Part shown: one piece after another, positions 9,121 to 18,878 of the stretch
Position numbering within the stretch: the stretch's first letter is position 1
How the letters are laid out: every line of letters begins with the position of its first letter
Source: Opitutaceae bacterium
GTDB lineage: Bacteria > Verrucomicrobiota > Verrucomicrobiia > Opitutales > Opitutaceae
NCBI GenBank assembly: GCA_028284385.1
Contig: JANQRT010000073.1
Location: 62,001 to 126,000, forward strand
Direction of reading: 5' to 3'
DNA length: 64,000 nt
Program-made: the position numbers and the translations under genes
Notes under the pieces: generated by a model
Database searches by the model: none
Seen by the model: the letters and a program-made list of their open reading frames with translations, nothing else
Told to the model about the DNA's origin: nothing

Positions 9121-12100
9121 ATGCAGCTTTTCTCTAATCAAGCCATGCGCTCGTGGCGAATGCCCGAACTGGTCGGACTAAATCGCCTCCCCCCGCGAGC
9201 TACCCTCTACCCCTATTCGACAGAAAAGAGCGCCCTTAGCTACAATCGAGAAAAAAGTCCGTGGTATCGAAGCCTTAACGGCGCTTGGGACTTCAGACTC
9301 TTTCCGTCGCCTTTGGCCGTTCCTTCTTGGTGCATCGCCCAAAAGCTTCCAAAACGATGCGGCACATGGATTCAGATGCCGGTTCCTAGCAATTGGACAC
9401 TGCATCCGAAAATTGACGACAAACCTAAATACACGAATGTCGTCATGCCATTCTCTCATGAGCCTCCCGAGGTTCCCGATGAAAATCCGACCGGGGTTTA
9501 TAGGCGCTCTTTTGCGCTGCCACCGAAATGGAAAAAGCGCCGAGTCATCCTTCATATTGGAGGAGCGGAGAGCGTCTACCATGTCTACTTGAACGGCAAG
9601 GAAGTCGGCATCGGAAAAACGTCCCGTCTCCCATCCGAATTCGATCTAGGCCCTTTTCTTCAGAACGGAGAAAACACTCTCGTAATCGTCGTTGTCCGTT
9701 GGTCAGACTCTAGCTTCATTGAGGACCAAGACCAATGGTGGATGGCCGGTATCTTTCGCGACGTCTACTTGTATTCAACAAACCATACCTACATCGAAGA
9801 CGTTTTCGCTCGTGGCGATTTAGATGAATGTCTCGCCAACGCAAACTTTAAGGCCGTCGTCAAAATCGGTTTTCCCGGCCCATGCCTCGAACCTGGTTGG
9901 TCTGTATCCATTAATCTATTCGATCAAAAAGGGAAGCAGGCTAACCGCAAGGCCTGGACACAGTCCATCGAAACGGGAAACGAAGGACACGTGTGGCCAC
10001 GTCTCGAAGCTCATTTTCAGCAATCTGTTAAGCGTCCCCATCTCTGGTCGTCTGAACATCCGAATCTCTACACGGTGGTCGCCTCCTTGCGCGATCCCAA
10101 AGGCAGAACGGTCGAGCACACATCTTGCCGGATCGGATTTCGACGCATCGAGACGCGCAATCAGCAACTCTTGATCAATGGCAAAGCCGTTCTCATCCGT
10201 GGCGTCAATCGTCATGATCATGATGATACAACCGGCAAGAGCATCAGTCGAGAACTCATGCTTAAGGATCTCGCTCTGCTCAAGCAATTCAACTTCAACG
10301 CCGTCAGGACTTCGCACTATCCTAATGACCCGCAATGGTACGACCTATGCGACGAACATGGCATCTACCTTGTCGATGAAACGGATCTGGAGTCGCATGA
10401 TTTCATTCATCAGATCTGCCGCGATAAACGCTATGCCAACGCTTTCCTCGATCGAGCCATCAAACTGGTCGAACGAGACAAGAATCACCCTAGCGTAATC
10501 ATGTGGTCGCTAGGCAACGAGAGCGGCTTCGGTCCCAATCATGCTGCCATGGCCGCGTGGATACGTGAGACCGATCCCTCCCGTCTCATCCACTACGAAG
10601 GCGCGATCACCAGAGATCAAAGCCTTGGCCTAGATTGGACGGACAATGGCCACATCACGGATGTGATCTGCCCGATGTATCCAAAACATCAAGATCTTGA
10701 AGAGTGGGCCCAAAACGCTCCCGACCCTCGCCCAGTCATCATGTGCGAATACTCCCACTCTATGGGAAATAGTAATGGCTGTCTTAAGGAGTACTTCGAA
10801 TTATTCGAAAAGCATCGCTGTCTTCAAGGAGGCTTCATTTGGGAATGGGTCGATCACGGTTTAAAGAAAACGACACCAGACGGACGCTCGTATTGGGCTT
10901 ATGGAGGCGACTTCGGCGAATCCATCCATGATCGCAATTACTGCGCCGATGGGCTCGTTTGGCCTGACCGAACTCCTCATCCCGCTCTCCATGAATTCAA
11001 ACATCTCGCTCAAAACATTCGTGTCGCTTCATACAATCCGCGATCTAATGCGATACTCGTCGAAAACCGCTTCGACTTCTCGGACCTCTCCGCTTATCGA
11101 GGCCGTTGGACCCTGGTCATAGACGGAGTTGAAATAGAAAGTAAGGCCCTTCCTCTACTTAAAACCAAGCCAGGCAAATCCGAACGAGTGCCCATTCCCC
11201 TTAAGAAAAGGACACTCGCGAGAGGCCAAGAAGCTTTTCTCAATATCGAGTGGTCCACACGCCACTCGACTCGACTCGTTTCAGCTGGTCATGTCTTGGC
11301 ACAGGATCAGATAAAACTGCCATGGAAAGCTAACGCGAAACGTTTCCAGCCAAAACAGCCTGTATTCGCGCTAGACCTACTCGAATCTAAGTCGTCGATC
11401 ATCATTCAAAACGAATCGACCGAAATCGTCTTTGATCGGAAGTCGGGCGAGCTCTGTCGCTGGCAAGTCCGCGGAAGAGACCTCATCGAAAGCGGCCCTC
11501 GACTCAATTTTTGGCGAGCGCCTACCGATAACGATGGCATTAAAGACCTTTGGGAGGATCCAAAGCCACTCTATCGCTGGTTAAAGCTCGGACTGGATCA
11601 AATACGAATCAAGTGCCTGTCAATCATGGCGAAATTCGACTCCAAAGGCAACGTCACCATTTCTACACGACATCGAGCGGCTGGCAGGAATCGAGCAGCC
11701 ACAATCAATTGCAAAACCGTCTATAGCATCGGGCAAGAAGGAAATATCGATATTCTCAGCTCCATCACGGTGCCGCAAAAGCTAAACGACCTACCCCGTA
11801 TCGGATTTTCAATTATGCTCAAGGAGGGATTTGAGAACTTGCAGTGGTTTGGCCGAGGGCCCTGGGAAAACTACGCCGACCGCAAGGCTTCAGCCCAAGT
11901 CGGACGCTACCAATCTACCGTTAGGGAACAATACGTTCCCTACATCATGCCGCAGGAACACGGCAACAAAGCCGACGTGAGATGGGCTGCTCTGGAAGAC
12001 GGTTCCGGTCTCGGACTTCTCGCTGTCGGAAAACCGATATTCTCCTTTTCCGCGAGCCATTTTACCGCTGCCGACCTCTTCGCCGCTCGACACACAACGG

Positions 12101-12291
12101 ACCTAACACCTCGCCCTGAGACTGTTTTCAACATAGATTTAGCCCAACGCGGGCTAGGCACTTATAGTTGTGGTCCGGATACACTCGATTCCTATAAAAT
12201 TACCCAAGGCAAGCATCAATCCCGTTTCACCTTAGCCACGTTCGATAGCGAAACGCAGGACCCAGCCAGCCTCGCGCGGGCTCTGCAATAA
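9121..12291 (+). CDS. Glycoside hydrolase family 2 beta-galactosidase (LacZ type)
   Basis: A 1056-residue five-domain LacZ-like enzyme that would cleave terminal beta-galactosides. The N-terminus (NRLPPRATLYPY) matches the LacZ opening. The acid/base lies in SLGNESG (Glu467) and the nucleophile in MCEYSHSMGNS (Glu543), spaced as in the E. coli enzyme. NPTGVYRRSF, RTSHYPNDPQWYDLCDE and the C-terminal domain with WFGRGPWENYADRK are all present. There is no signal peptide, so it is cytoplasmic and would act on imported oligosaccharides. It sits between a cytoplasmic sulfatase and a GH38 mannosidase in one tight cluster, which suggests a galactose- and mannose-containing sulfated glycan. Activity on galactosides is the usual one for this architecture but was not tested. 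Confidence 0.93.
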   Translation: MQLFSNQAMRSWRMPELVGLNRLPPRATLYPYSTEKSALSYNREKSPWYRSLNGAWDFRLFPSPLAVPSWCIAQKLPKRCGTWIQMPVPSNWTLHPKIDDKPKYTNVVMPFSHEPPEVPDENPTGVYRRSFALPPKWKKRRVILHIGGAESVYHVYLNGKEVGIGKTSRLPSEFDLGPFLQNGENTLVIVVVRWSDSSFIEDQDQWWMAGIFRDVYLYSTNHTYIEDVFARGDLDECLANANFKAVVKIGFPGPCLEPGWSVSINLFDQKGKQANRKAWTQSIETGNEGHVWPRLEAHFQQSVKRPHLWSSEHPNLYTVVASLRDPKGRTVEHTSCRIGFRRIETRNQQLLINGKAVLIRGVNRHDHDDTTGKSISRELMLKDLALLKQFNFNAVRTSHYPNDPQWYDLCDEHGIYLVDETDLESHDFIHQICRDKRYANAFLDRAIKLVERDKNHPSVIMWSLGNESGFGPNHAAMAAWIRETDPSRLIHYEGAITRDQSLGLDWTDNGHITDVICPMYPKHQDLEEWAQNAPDPRPVIMCEYSHSMGNSNGCLKEYFELFEKHRCLQGGFIWEWVDHGLKKTTPDGRSYWAYGGDFGESIHDRNYCADGLVWPDRTPHPALHEFKHLAQNIRVASYNPRSNAILVENRFDFSDLSAYRGRWTLVIDGVEIESKALPLLKTKPGKSERVPIPLKKRTLARGQEAFLNIEWSTRHSTRLVSAGHVLAQDQIKLPWKANAKRFQPKQPVFALDLLESKSSIIIQNESTEIVFDRKSGELCRWQVRGRDLIESGPRLNFWRAPTDNDGIKDLWEDPKPLYRWLKLGLDQIRIKCLSIMAKFDSKGNVTISTRHRAAGRNRAATINCKTVYSIGQEGNIDILSSITVPQKLNDLPRIGFSIMLKEGFENLQWFGRGPWENYADRKASAQVGRYQSTVREQYVPYIMPQEHGNKADVRWAALEDGSGLGLLAVGKPIFSFSASHFTAADLFAARHTTDLTPRPETVFNIDLAQRGLGTYSCGPDTLDSYKITQGKHQSRFTLATFDSETQDPASLARALQ

Positions 12292-12309
12292 GTTTTCGCT
12301 ATCAAAACC

Positions 12310-15300
12310 ATGCGATTCCCACACAGCCCTTTCCAGCAATTCACGCCAGCTCGGCTCATGAAGACGGCCGAACGTTTGCAAGCCGCTATCTGGAAAACGG
12401 ATACGAAAGCGTTGCGGATTTCCGCTCTTCCCCCACGCAGAAAACACCAGTCGATTGCCAATATCGATGGAAATGCCTTTGAACCTGTCGACCACTATCC
12501 TCAGCATTGGGGGCGTCTCTTCGATCAACGCTGGTTCCGCCTCGAGGTCACCCCGGAGCAGATCCCCGAAGGATCTTATCTCTCGTGGCAAGATGAAGGC
12601 GAAGCCACGCTTTATTCGGATAGTCTGCCTTGGGTTGGCATCGACGTCGCGCATCCCTACGCTCCATTACCCGATGTATTCGAAAACTTATACATCGAAT
12701 CGATCTGTGCCCAAGGCGCCATCTGGCATCCCACTCGCACTGGTATTTCCCAGTCGGGAAGCAAGCTGCTTGGGGCTTACCTTGCTCAACGCGACGACGA
12801 GGCCTGGCATGCTTACCACGATTTCGTAATACTGCTCGAAACGCTTGGAGAATTGGCCAAACGCGATGGATTTGATGTTGAAGATTTTTTCCGCCACGAG
12901 CGCTTCAGGCGACCTTTGGAACGTGTCCATCCAGCCGTCCGGCAGCTAATTCAAGCCCTCGATCGCGTCGTCGACCAGTTCAATGAACAGGGAATTACTG
13001 CCGCTCGCAAGGAACTCGCCGAGACCTACGAGCGGTTTCGCGGAGCGGATAAAAGCATCGACATCACATTGACGGGACACGCCCATATAGATCTCGTCTG
13101 GCTCTGGCCGGAACGAATCGGGCAGGCCAAAGCGATTCATACTTTCGCCACAGCGAATCGCCTCATGGACATGTATCCAGAATTCATGTTCGGCTATTCG
13201 CAACCTGCCAGTTATGAAGCCGTAGCCCGACGATCGCCTGAGCTTTGGCAATCGGTCCAAGGGCGAATGCTCAATGGAAGATGGGAAGCCACCGGAACGC
13301 TCTACGTGGAGAGCGACACCCAACTACCTTGCGGCGAGGCTCTCGCCCGAGGCTTCATTCTCGGACAAAAATGGTTTATCGAAAATACGGGATCTCCAAG
13401 CTCGGTAGTTTGGCTACCAGATGTTTTTGGATACACCTCTTGCTTGCCTTCCATCATGCGGCAGACCGGAGCCCGCTACTTCTTTACTACCAAGCAAGCC
13501 TGGAGCTCTGCGACTCGATTTCCTCACAGCTGTTTTCGCTGGCGAGGAGCTGATGGATCGGAAGTCACAGCATACGTGCTGAACAACCTTTCCGAGAATT
13601 GCTACAATACGGGAGTAGCTTGTCATGAAATTCTGGATGCGGCTTACTGCCAACAGCAAGCTTCGCAATTCCCCGAGGCTTTGCTTCCAGCTGGTTATGG
13701 CGATGGAGGCGGCGGTCCCACAGCGGAAATGTGCGAGCGAGCAAGACGCCTTTCCGATCTGAGCGGCATGCCCGCTACCAAATGGGGGCGGATCGACGCC
13801 TTTTTCGATAGGCTCCAGAAAGTGAAAGACGACCTGCCTCATTGGAAAGGCGAAATCTACTTGGAATATCATCGAGGGGTGCAAACGACCCATGTCGCCC
13901 TCAAACAAGCCTTTCGAGAGGCCGAGCGCTCATTACAAATCCTGGAGGCCACCGCTTGTCTTAGTTCGAAAGGGCCTATTCACCGTCGCTATTGGGAACG
14001 TATGGTCTTCTCTCAGTTTCATGACTACATACCAGGCAGTAGCATCATGGAGGTGTATGAAGAAGGCATTCCCGAACTACAGGAACTTGCTGAAAACGCC
14101 CTGAAGGAAGCGGAAGAAAATCTGAGCTCTCCCGGCAGCAAGCCCGCCTATTTCAATCCTCTTCCTCTTTCCCGATGGGAAACCGTTAGGCCAGGCGATG
14201 AGCCGATCCCGATAGAATTCGCGCCTTTTGGAGTCGTATCCAATTTTAAGCGACAATCGAAACTGCCATTTCAAGATCCTCAAGCCGACGAGCAAACGCT
14301 TTCCAATGAATTCGTACGGGCCCAGCTATGTCCCGATACAGGAGGTATCTTAAGTTTGAATTTCGGCGGGCATGAAATCGCTATCGACGAACCCCTCAAT
14401 CAATTCGCCCTTTTTCATGACAACCCGGCGCGTTACGACGCCTGGGAAATCGATCGCACGGATTTCCAGCATCACCTTGCTCCACGAGGGAAAGCGAAAT
14501 TCGATTGTTGCACGGCCAATGAGTACGAGGCATCCGCCACTTTCAGTCTGGAATTGACAGCAAAAAGTTCGGCAGAGATCACGTATTCTATCAGCCGATA
14601 CGATGCCGCGCTTCGCATATCCTATTCGATCGATTGGCAGGACAGTAATATGCTTCTCAAAACCTGCTTCCCAACGCGCTACTACGGTAAAAACGCCCGA
14701 TTCGGAGCTCCCTTTGGAAGTGTCCAGCGTCCTCAAGACGACGGAACGCTCGCTGCTGACGCCCAATTCGAAACGCCGGCCAGTCGATGGGCATTGGTGG
14801 GAGACGATCTGGAACAGGACGGTCTAACGATTATAAGCAAGGATCGTTACGGTTTCGGCTGTCAAGAAGGGAATCTACACGTAAGCCTGGTTCGCAGCGC
14901 TCGCATCACGGAAAGCGAGATGAATCCCGAACTTCGCGATCTCCAATATAAACAACCGTATTCAGATCTTGGAAGTCACTCCTTCGAGCTCGCCCTCGCT
15001 TGGGGAGGTCTGTCGGCCAAACGCGAAAACCAGCCCGCCACCCTCGCTCAAACCCTCTTTACTCCGCCGCTTTTTATAAAGAGTCTCGATCCCTCCATCA
15101 TCGTCCCGGAAATCGAACTCGTGGGTGGAGATACGCTCATTCCTGAATGGATCAAGCCAGCGGAGAACGGCAACGGATGGATACTTCGACTGCATGAAAC
15201 CAGAGGAATCGCAGGAAGATCGCGAATTACTCTCCCTCCTACATTCCGCGTATTCAAAACGGACCTATCCGAGTCAACCAACACCCAGCTATCCGAACCC

Positions 15301-15360
15301 TGCGACATTTCTTTCAACCCCTACGAAATCGTCTCTCTTCTCCTCGAGCGAGCAGAATAG
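12310..15360 (+). CDS. Glycoside hydrolase family 38 alpha-mannosidase
   Basis: A 1016-residue retaining zinc-dependent alpha-mannosidase. After an N-terminal beta domain the catalytic (beta/alpha)7 domain begins at TGHAHIDLVWLWP, where His259 and Asp261 are the expected zinc ligands. The nucleophile is Asp371 in WLPDVFGY. FSQFHDYIPGSS, a zinc-site His motif of the family, follows at about residue 566. The C-terminal half is beta-sandwich. No signal peptide is seen, so it is cytoplasmic. It begins 18 bp after the GH2 stop. Related intracellular enzymes trim alpha-mannosides of imported oligosaccharides, and the pairing with beta-galactosidase could point to N-glycan-like or mixed algal material. 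Confidence 0.92.
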   Translation: MRFPHSPFQQFTPARLMKTAERLQAAIWKTDTKALRISALPPRRKHQSIANIDGNAFEPVDHYPQHWGRLFDQRWFRLEVTPEQIPEGSYLSWQDEGEATLYSDSLPWVGIDVAHPYAPLPDVFENLYIESICAQGAIWHPTRTGISQSGSKLLGAYLAQRDDEAWHAYHDFVILLETLGELAKRDGFDVEDFFRHERFRRPLERVHPAVRQLIQALDRVVDQFNEQGITAARKELAETYERFRGADKSIDITLTGHAHIDLVWLWPERIGQAKAIHTFATANRLMDMYPEFMFGYSQPASYEAVARRSPELWQSVQGRMLNGRWEATGTLYVESDTQLPCGEALARGFILGQKWFIENTGSPSSVVWLPDVFGYTSCLPSIMRQTGARYFFTTKQAWSSATRFPHSCFRWRGADGSEVTAYVLNNLSENCYNTGVACHEILDAAYCQQQASQFPEALLPAGYGDGGGGPTAEMCERARRLSDLSGMPATKWGRIDAFFDRLQKVKDDLPHWKGEIYLEYHRGVQTTHVALKQAFREAERSLQILEATACLSSKGPIHRRYWERMVFSQFHDYIPGSSIMEVYEEGIPELQELAENALKEAEENLSSPGSKPAYFNPLPLSRWETVRPGDEPIPIEFAPFGVVSNFKRQSKLPFQDPQADEQTLSNEFVRAQLCPDTGGILSLNFGGHEIAIDEPLNQFALFHDNPARYDAWEIDRTDFQHHLAPRGKAKFDCCTANEYEASATFSLELTAKSSAEITYSISRYDAALRISYSIDWQDSNMLLKTCFPTRYYGKNARFGAPFGSVQRPQDDGTLAADAQFETPASRWALVGDDLEQDGLTIISKDRYGFGCQEGNLHVSLVRSARITESEMNPELRDLQYKQPYSDLGSHSFELALAWGGLSAKRENQPATLAQTLFTPPLFIKSLDPSIIVPEIELVGGDTLIPEWIKPAENGNGWILRLHETRGIAGRSRITLPPTFRVFKTDLSESTNTQLSEPCDISFNPYEIVSLLLERAE

Positions 15361-15413
15361 ACGTAAACCAGCGAATCCAGATCTAGCTTCCAAACCATTT
15401 CTCTAAAAATCCT

Positions 15414-17012
15414 ATGAACGCATCTCAGCTTATAGATCTCAGCGTGGTAGCCGTCTACATTTTGGCGATTACTGTAATTGGAATCTGGATAGGAAAAAAG
15501 CGCGCCAAAACCACGGAAGGCTATTTTCTAGGAGATCGACAGTTCAATTGGGTAATGATTGGCTTTTCGCTCTTTGCGACCAACGTCGCGATGCAGTTCT
15601 TCGTGGGAGGTACAGGGAAAGCGTACAAGATCGGAATCGCCGCCCTCACTCCGGAACTGCTAGGAGGCTTGGGGCTGAGCATTTCCGCCATTATTTTCAT
15701 TCCACTCTATCTGCGCACAAGCATCACTACCCTCCCTCAATTCCTGGAAAAGCGTTTCAATTCGTGGGCTAAGCTTTTCTACGGAGGCGTATTCGTGGCC
15801 TTGGCCGTCATCACTAGCCCCCTCAGCATGTACACGGCGTCTTTAGCGGTACTGTCGCTCTTCAATTTCGAAATCACTCCTACCAATATCTACATCGTTA
15901 GCGCGGCCGTAGCCTGTACGGTTGGCCTATACGCCGTAGTCGGAGGTCTTACTGCAGTTGTCATTACCGATATGATACAGGTAATCATCATGCTAGTGGG
16001 AGCGGCCCTGGTTCTTTTTATCGGCGTCTATTCCGTAGGAGGTATTGGCGAATTGCTAAGCAACACCAGAGCAGACCAGCTGGAGTTGCTGCGACCGCAT
16101 AACGACCCGGAATTTCCGTGGTCAGCCATGGTAACGGGACAGCTGCTCGCCTCTTGTTTATGGGCCTTTTCCAATATCTCCATGCTTCAGCGCGTGCTCG
16201 GAGCGAAAAATCTCGAGCACGCTCAAAAAGGTATGCTTCTAGGGGCGGGGTTGAAGATGTTGGGCCTGCTCTTCTTCATCGTTCCCGGACTAATCGCTTC
16301 GCAGCTGTATCCAAATATCATGCCGGATACCGCCTACACTACTCTAGTAAGAGAGTTGCTGCCCGTAGGCCTTTCCGGACTCGTGCTAGCAGGCATGATC
16401 GCCGCCATGATGTCTTCCCAAGATTCCGGCATCAACGCCATGGCCAGCATCGTCTCTCTCGATATCTATCCCGTGATTCGCAAGAAGGCAAGCGAGCGAG
16501 AAGGCGTATTCGTCGGCAAGATGCTCGCGGTCTCGAATATTATTTGGGGAGTCGCAGCCGCCCCGCTATTCCTTACCGTGGAAGAAGGACTCTTCGATCT
16601 GATGCTGAAATTCGGCGGTTTTCTCATGATGCCGAACGGTCTCTGCTACTTGCTAGGAAGGTTTTGGAATCGAGGTAATCACCAGGGCTGCGTGACCACC
16701 CTGGCTTGTGGAGCCGTTTTCGGTCTCTACTATAACTTCACGTCTACAATAAATGGATACGAATATCTCCTTCCCGGCTTTATCGCCAATCTTCACTACT
16801 ACCATCTATTACCTCTCTTCGCCATTTTCCTCGCTACCATATTTGTCGTTGTAAGTCTCGCCTTCCCTGCTCCCGCGAAGGAGAAAACCGATTTCATCCG
16901 TTTCAACACTCCTGAAACCGAAAGCAAGACCCCGAAACCCTTCTATCGGAAATTCGGATTCTGGTGGGCGCTTTACTTAACGGTTTTCGTCAGCCTCTAC
17001 ATCATCTTCTAG
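15414..17012 (+). CDS. Sodium:solute symporter (SSS/SGLT family)
   Basis: An integral inner-membrane transporter of 532 residues with about 13 transmembrane helices. It begins with the helix LSVVAVYILAITVIGIWIG, followed by the family-typical TTEGYFLGDRQFNW and ATNVAMQFFVGG, and later AAMMSSQDSGINAMASIVSLDIY, all characteristic of the sodium-sugar symporter branch. It lies 53 bp after the GH38 gene and closes the cluster, so it probably imports the mono- or oligosaccharide (possibly still sulfated) that the cytoplasmic sulfatase, GH2 and GH38 enzymes process. Its substrate is inferred only from neighbours. Confidence 0.92.
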   Translation: MNASQLIDLSVVAVYILAITVIGIWIGKKRAKTTEGYFLGDRQFNWVMIGFSLFATNVAMQFFVGGTGKAYKIGIAALTPELLGGLGLSISAIIFIPLYLRTSITTLPQFLEKRFNSWAKLFYGGVFVALAVITSPLSMYTASLAVLSLFNFEITPTNIYIVSAAVACTVGLYAVVGGLTAVVITDMIQVIIMLVGAALVLFIGVYSVGGIGELLSNTRADQLELLRPHNDPEFPWSAMVTGQLLASCLWAFSNISMLQRVLGAKNLEHAQKGMLLGAGLKMLGLLFFIVPGLIASQLYPNIMPDTAYTTLVRELLPVGLSGLVLAGMIAAMMSSQDSGINAMASIVSLDIYPVIRKKASEREGVFVGKMLAVSNIIWGVAAAPLFLTVEEGLFDLMLKFGGFLMMPNGLCYLLGRFWNRGNHQGCVTTLACGAVFGLYYNFTSTINGYEYLLPGFIANLHYYHLLPLFAIFLATIFVVVSLAFPAPAKEKTDFIRFNTPETESKTPKPFYRKFGFWWALYLTVFVSLYIIF

Positions 17013-17096
17013 AACGACAACAAGGATTACGGAAAATCGTCCCAGCACTCCGCTTCAACGCTCAGCCCTTCGACTACAAAGAGGAGCCGTACTCGA

Positions 17097-17113
17097 CCAC
17101 CTAAATCAGGTGG
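17097..17113. terminator. Short hairpin between convergent genes
   Basis: A perfect 6-bp inverted repeat CCACCT / AGGTGG with a 5-nt loop lies between the symporter stop (17012) and the convergent sulfatase stop (17132). It has no T-tract on either strand, so a role as bidirectional terminator is only weakly supported. Confidence 0.25.
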
Positions 17114-17131
17114 CAAGTAAGCATTCATCAA

Positions 17132-18508
17132 CTACAGACGAGTTTCCTCTGGAGAAACCACGTGCTCATAGGGCTCGGTGGACGGCGCATCGATAAATTC
17201 CGGCTCTTCTTCGCCTGCATCTCGCATCCGCCTGGCCAAACGCTCCCGCATCACCGCAACCACTTCAGCATGCGAAGTATATCCAACTAGATTCGTCAGC
17301 TCCCACGGATCCGCCTCCAAGTCATAGAGGCAATCATCGACATAGACATTCGACGCTGGTCGAGACACCGGATTGCCGTCTTCATCCGTATCAGGGGCCC
17401 TTACCGAATACTTCCAACGCTCGGTACGAACCGCGCGGCCGGTCTGGCTTTCGCTTATCTGAATGAATACTTCCTCAGGCCATTCAAGCCTTGGCTCCCG
17501 AATCAATGGAAGTAGCGACCTTCCTTGCATTTCTTCCGGCACTTCCAAACCCGCCGCATCGAGTAAGGTCGGCGGCAAATCAATCAAGCTTACCAGCTTG
17601 CCGACCTCTCCTCCGCTATCGAATCCAGGACCGCAAATAGCGGTCGGAACGCGAATCGAGGCGTCATGGCAAGACCGTTTGTATTCCGCATTTCGCGTCT
17701 TGAAATGATTGCCGTGGTCAGAGGTATAGAGCACGACTGTGTTTTCTTTGAGACGCAAGCTCTCCAAAGCCTCAAGCAGGCGCCCGAAGGCTTCGTCGAT
17801 ACGCTTGATCATACCGCAATAGCCCGGCCAATGTTGTACGGCTGTACCATTGGAGACGCGCAAGTCCGGCGGCAATTCGGCAGTGGCATAACGATGCTCA
17901 TAACCATTGGGAGCCGGATACGAGTCGCTCGAGTTCTGGTGATGCGGCTCGAGTAGGGATACAAAAAGAAAGAAGGGTTTCGCCTCTTCGCTTCGAGCAT
18001 GGATGTGGCGAATGGCGGCATCCGTTACCGCGTCGACACGGTACCCTGGCAAGCGATGCTCATTCCCTGCTTCATCCCAGAGTCGAGTAGTGAAGGCATC
18101 GGATACGAATTCGAGGATGTTCGCTCCTAACCAACTTTCGTAGCCTCCCTGCAAGTCACGCGGAACGTAACCATGGTAGACATCGTCAGCAAGATGCCAC
18201 TTGCCAATGTATCCCGTGTGATAGCCGGCTTCGTTGAAGTAGTCAGCCAAAGTAAACAAGTGCGGATGCGGTTGGTAGCCATTACGCCATACGCCATTTT
18301 GACTAGCGTAAAGACCCGTCTGAAAACAGGCCCGAGCCGGGGCGCAGACTGGCTGACAGGTAAAGCTGCGAGCCAAGTGTGTGCCTTGCCGCGCCACCCT
18401 ATCGAAATTCGGCGTCAGACCAAGCTTGCTGCCGTGCGCCCCAGTCGTGTCGTAACGCTGTTGGTCGGTTAGAAATACGATAATGTTTGGCGATTCCGGG
18501 GACATCAT
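17132..18508 (-). CDS. Type I sulfatase, no signal peptide
   Basis: A 458-residue sulfatase of the same superfamily as the one at 7554 but clearly different in sequence. PNIIVFLTDQQRYD gives the first metal site, CAPAR (Cys55) is the formylglycine motif, GYIGKWHLA and LYTSDHGNHF the further active-site segments, and LYDLEADPWELTNL the C-terminal signature. With no signal peptide it should be cytoplasmic. It is convergent with the SSS/GH cluster and divergent from the LacI gene at 18879 (370 bp between them), so it may be controlled by that regulator. Substrate unknown. Confidence 0.92.
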   Translation of the reverse strand: MMSPESPNIIVFLTDQQRYDTTGAHGSKLGLTPNFDRVARQGTHLARSFTCQPVCAPARACFQTGLYASQNGVWRNGYQPHPHLFTLADYFNEAGYHTGYIGKWHLADDVYHGYVPRDLQGGYESWLGANILEFVSDAFTTRLWDEAGNEHRLPGYRVDAVTDAAIRHIHARSEEAKPFFLFVSLLEPHHQNSSDSYPAPNGYEHRYATAELPPDLRVSNGTAVQHWPGYCGMIKRIDEAFGRLLEALESLRLKENTVVLYTSDHGNHFKTRNAEYKRSCHDASIRVPTAICGPGFDSGGEVGKLVSLIDLPPTLLDAAGLEVPEEMQGRSLLPLIREPRLEWPEEVFIQISESQTGRAVRTERWKYSVRAPDTDEDGNPVSRPASNVYVDDCLYDLEADPWELTNLVGYTSHAEVVAVMRERLARRMRDAGEEEPEFIDAPSTEPYEHVVSPEETRL

Positions 18509-18878
18509 TGCTCGATAAAAATCGATTCGAAATTAAAAGCGTTATGCGGACAGCTAATTCATATGGTCGAGTCGATCACTATCGGACCTTCCCATTCGTC
18601 GAGACTGCCAAGCGATTCACTAGAACGTGTATTCAGTTTTTCTATCATGGAGCCAATTGCTATTGAAGCTTGAGATAGTTTTGGATTGGCCGCTAAGGAT
18701 TCCCGACCGGGATCGGCGGGACGAATCTCCTGATTCCTATTCGAACATGTCGAAGCAAGCGCTAGGAGTCAGCGATGCCGCATTGTAACCGTTGCGTGGC
18801 TTTGACTCTGGACCAATTTGATTTGAACCAAACCGTAATGTAGATTTCTTACTGGCTAGCTCTCATAACCTTTTTCGC
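18509..18878. other. Divergent intergenic region, sulfatase / LacI promoter area
   Basis: 370 bp separate the divergent sulfatase and LacI genes. I see no open frame worth calling. The notable element is an AACCGTT-centred imperfect palindrome at 18785-18795, 84 bp before the LacI start, listed separately as a possible operator. Confidence 0.5.
18785..18795. promoter_or_regulatory. Candidate LacI-type operator, AAC-S-GTT class
   Basis: GTAAC-C-GTTGC is an odd-centred palindrome with one mismatched pair. Similar elements lie upstream of the receptor at 20496 (20366-20378), of the exported protein at 26184 (26038-26054) and far upstream of the FG-GAP gene (39143-39155). LacI-family proteins commonly bind such sites. 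Binding by the regulator encoded at 18879 is an inference. Confidence 0.35.
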
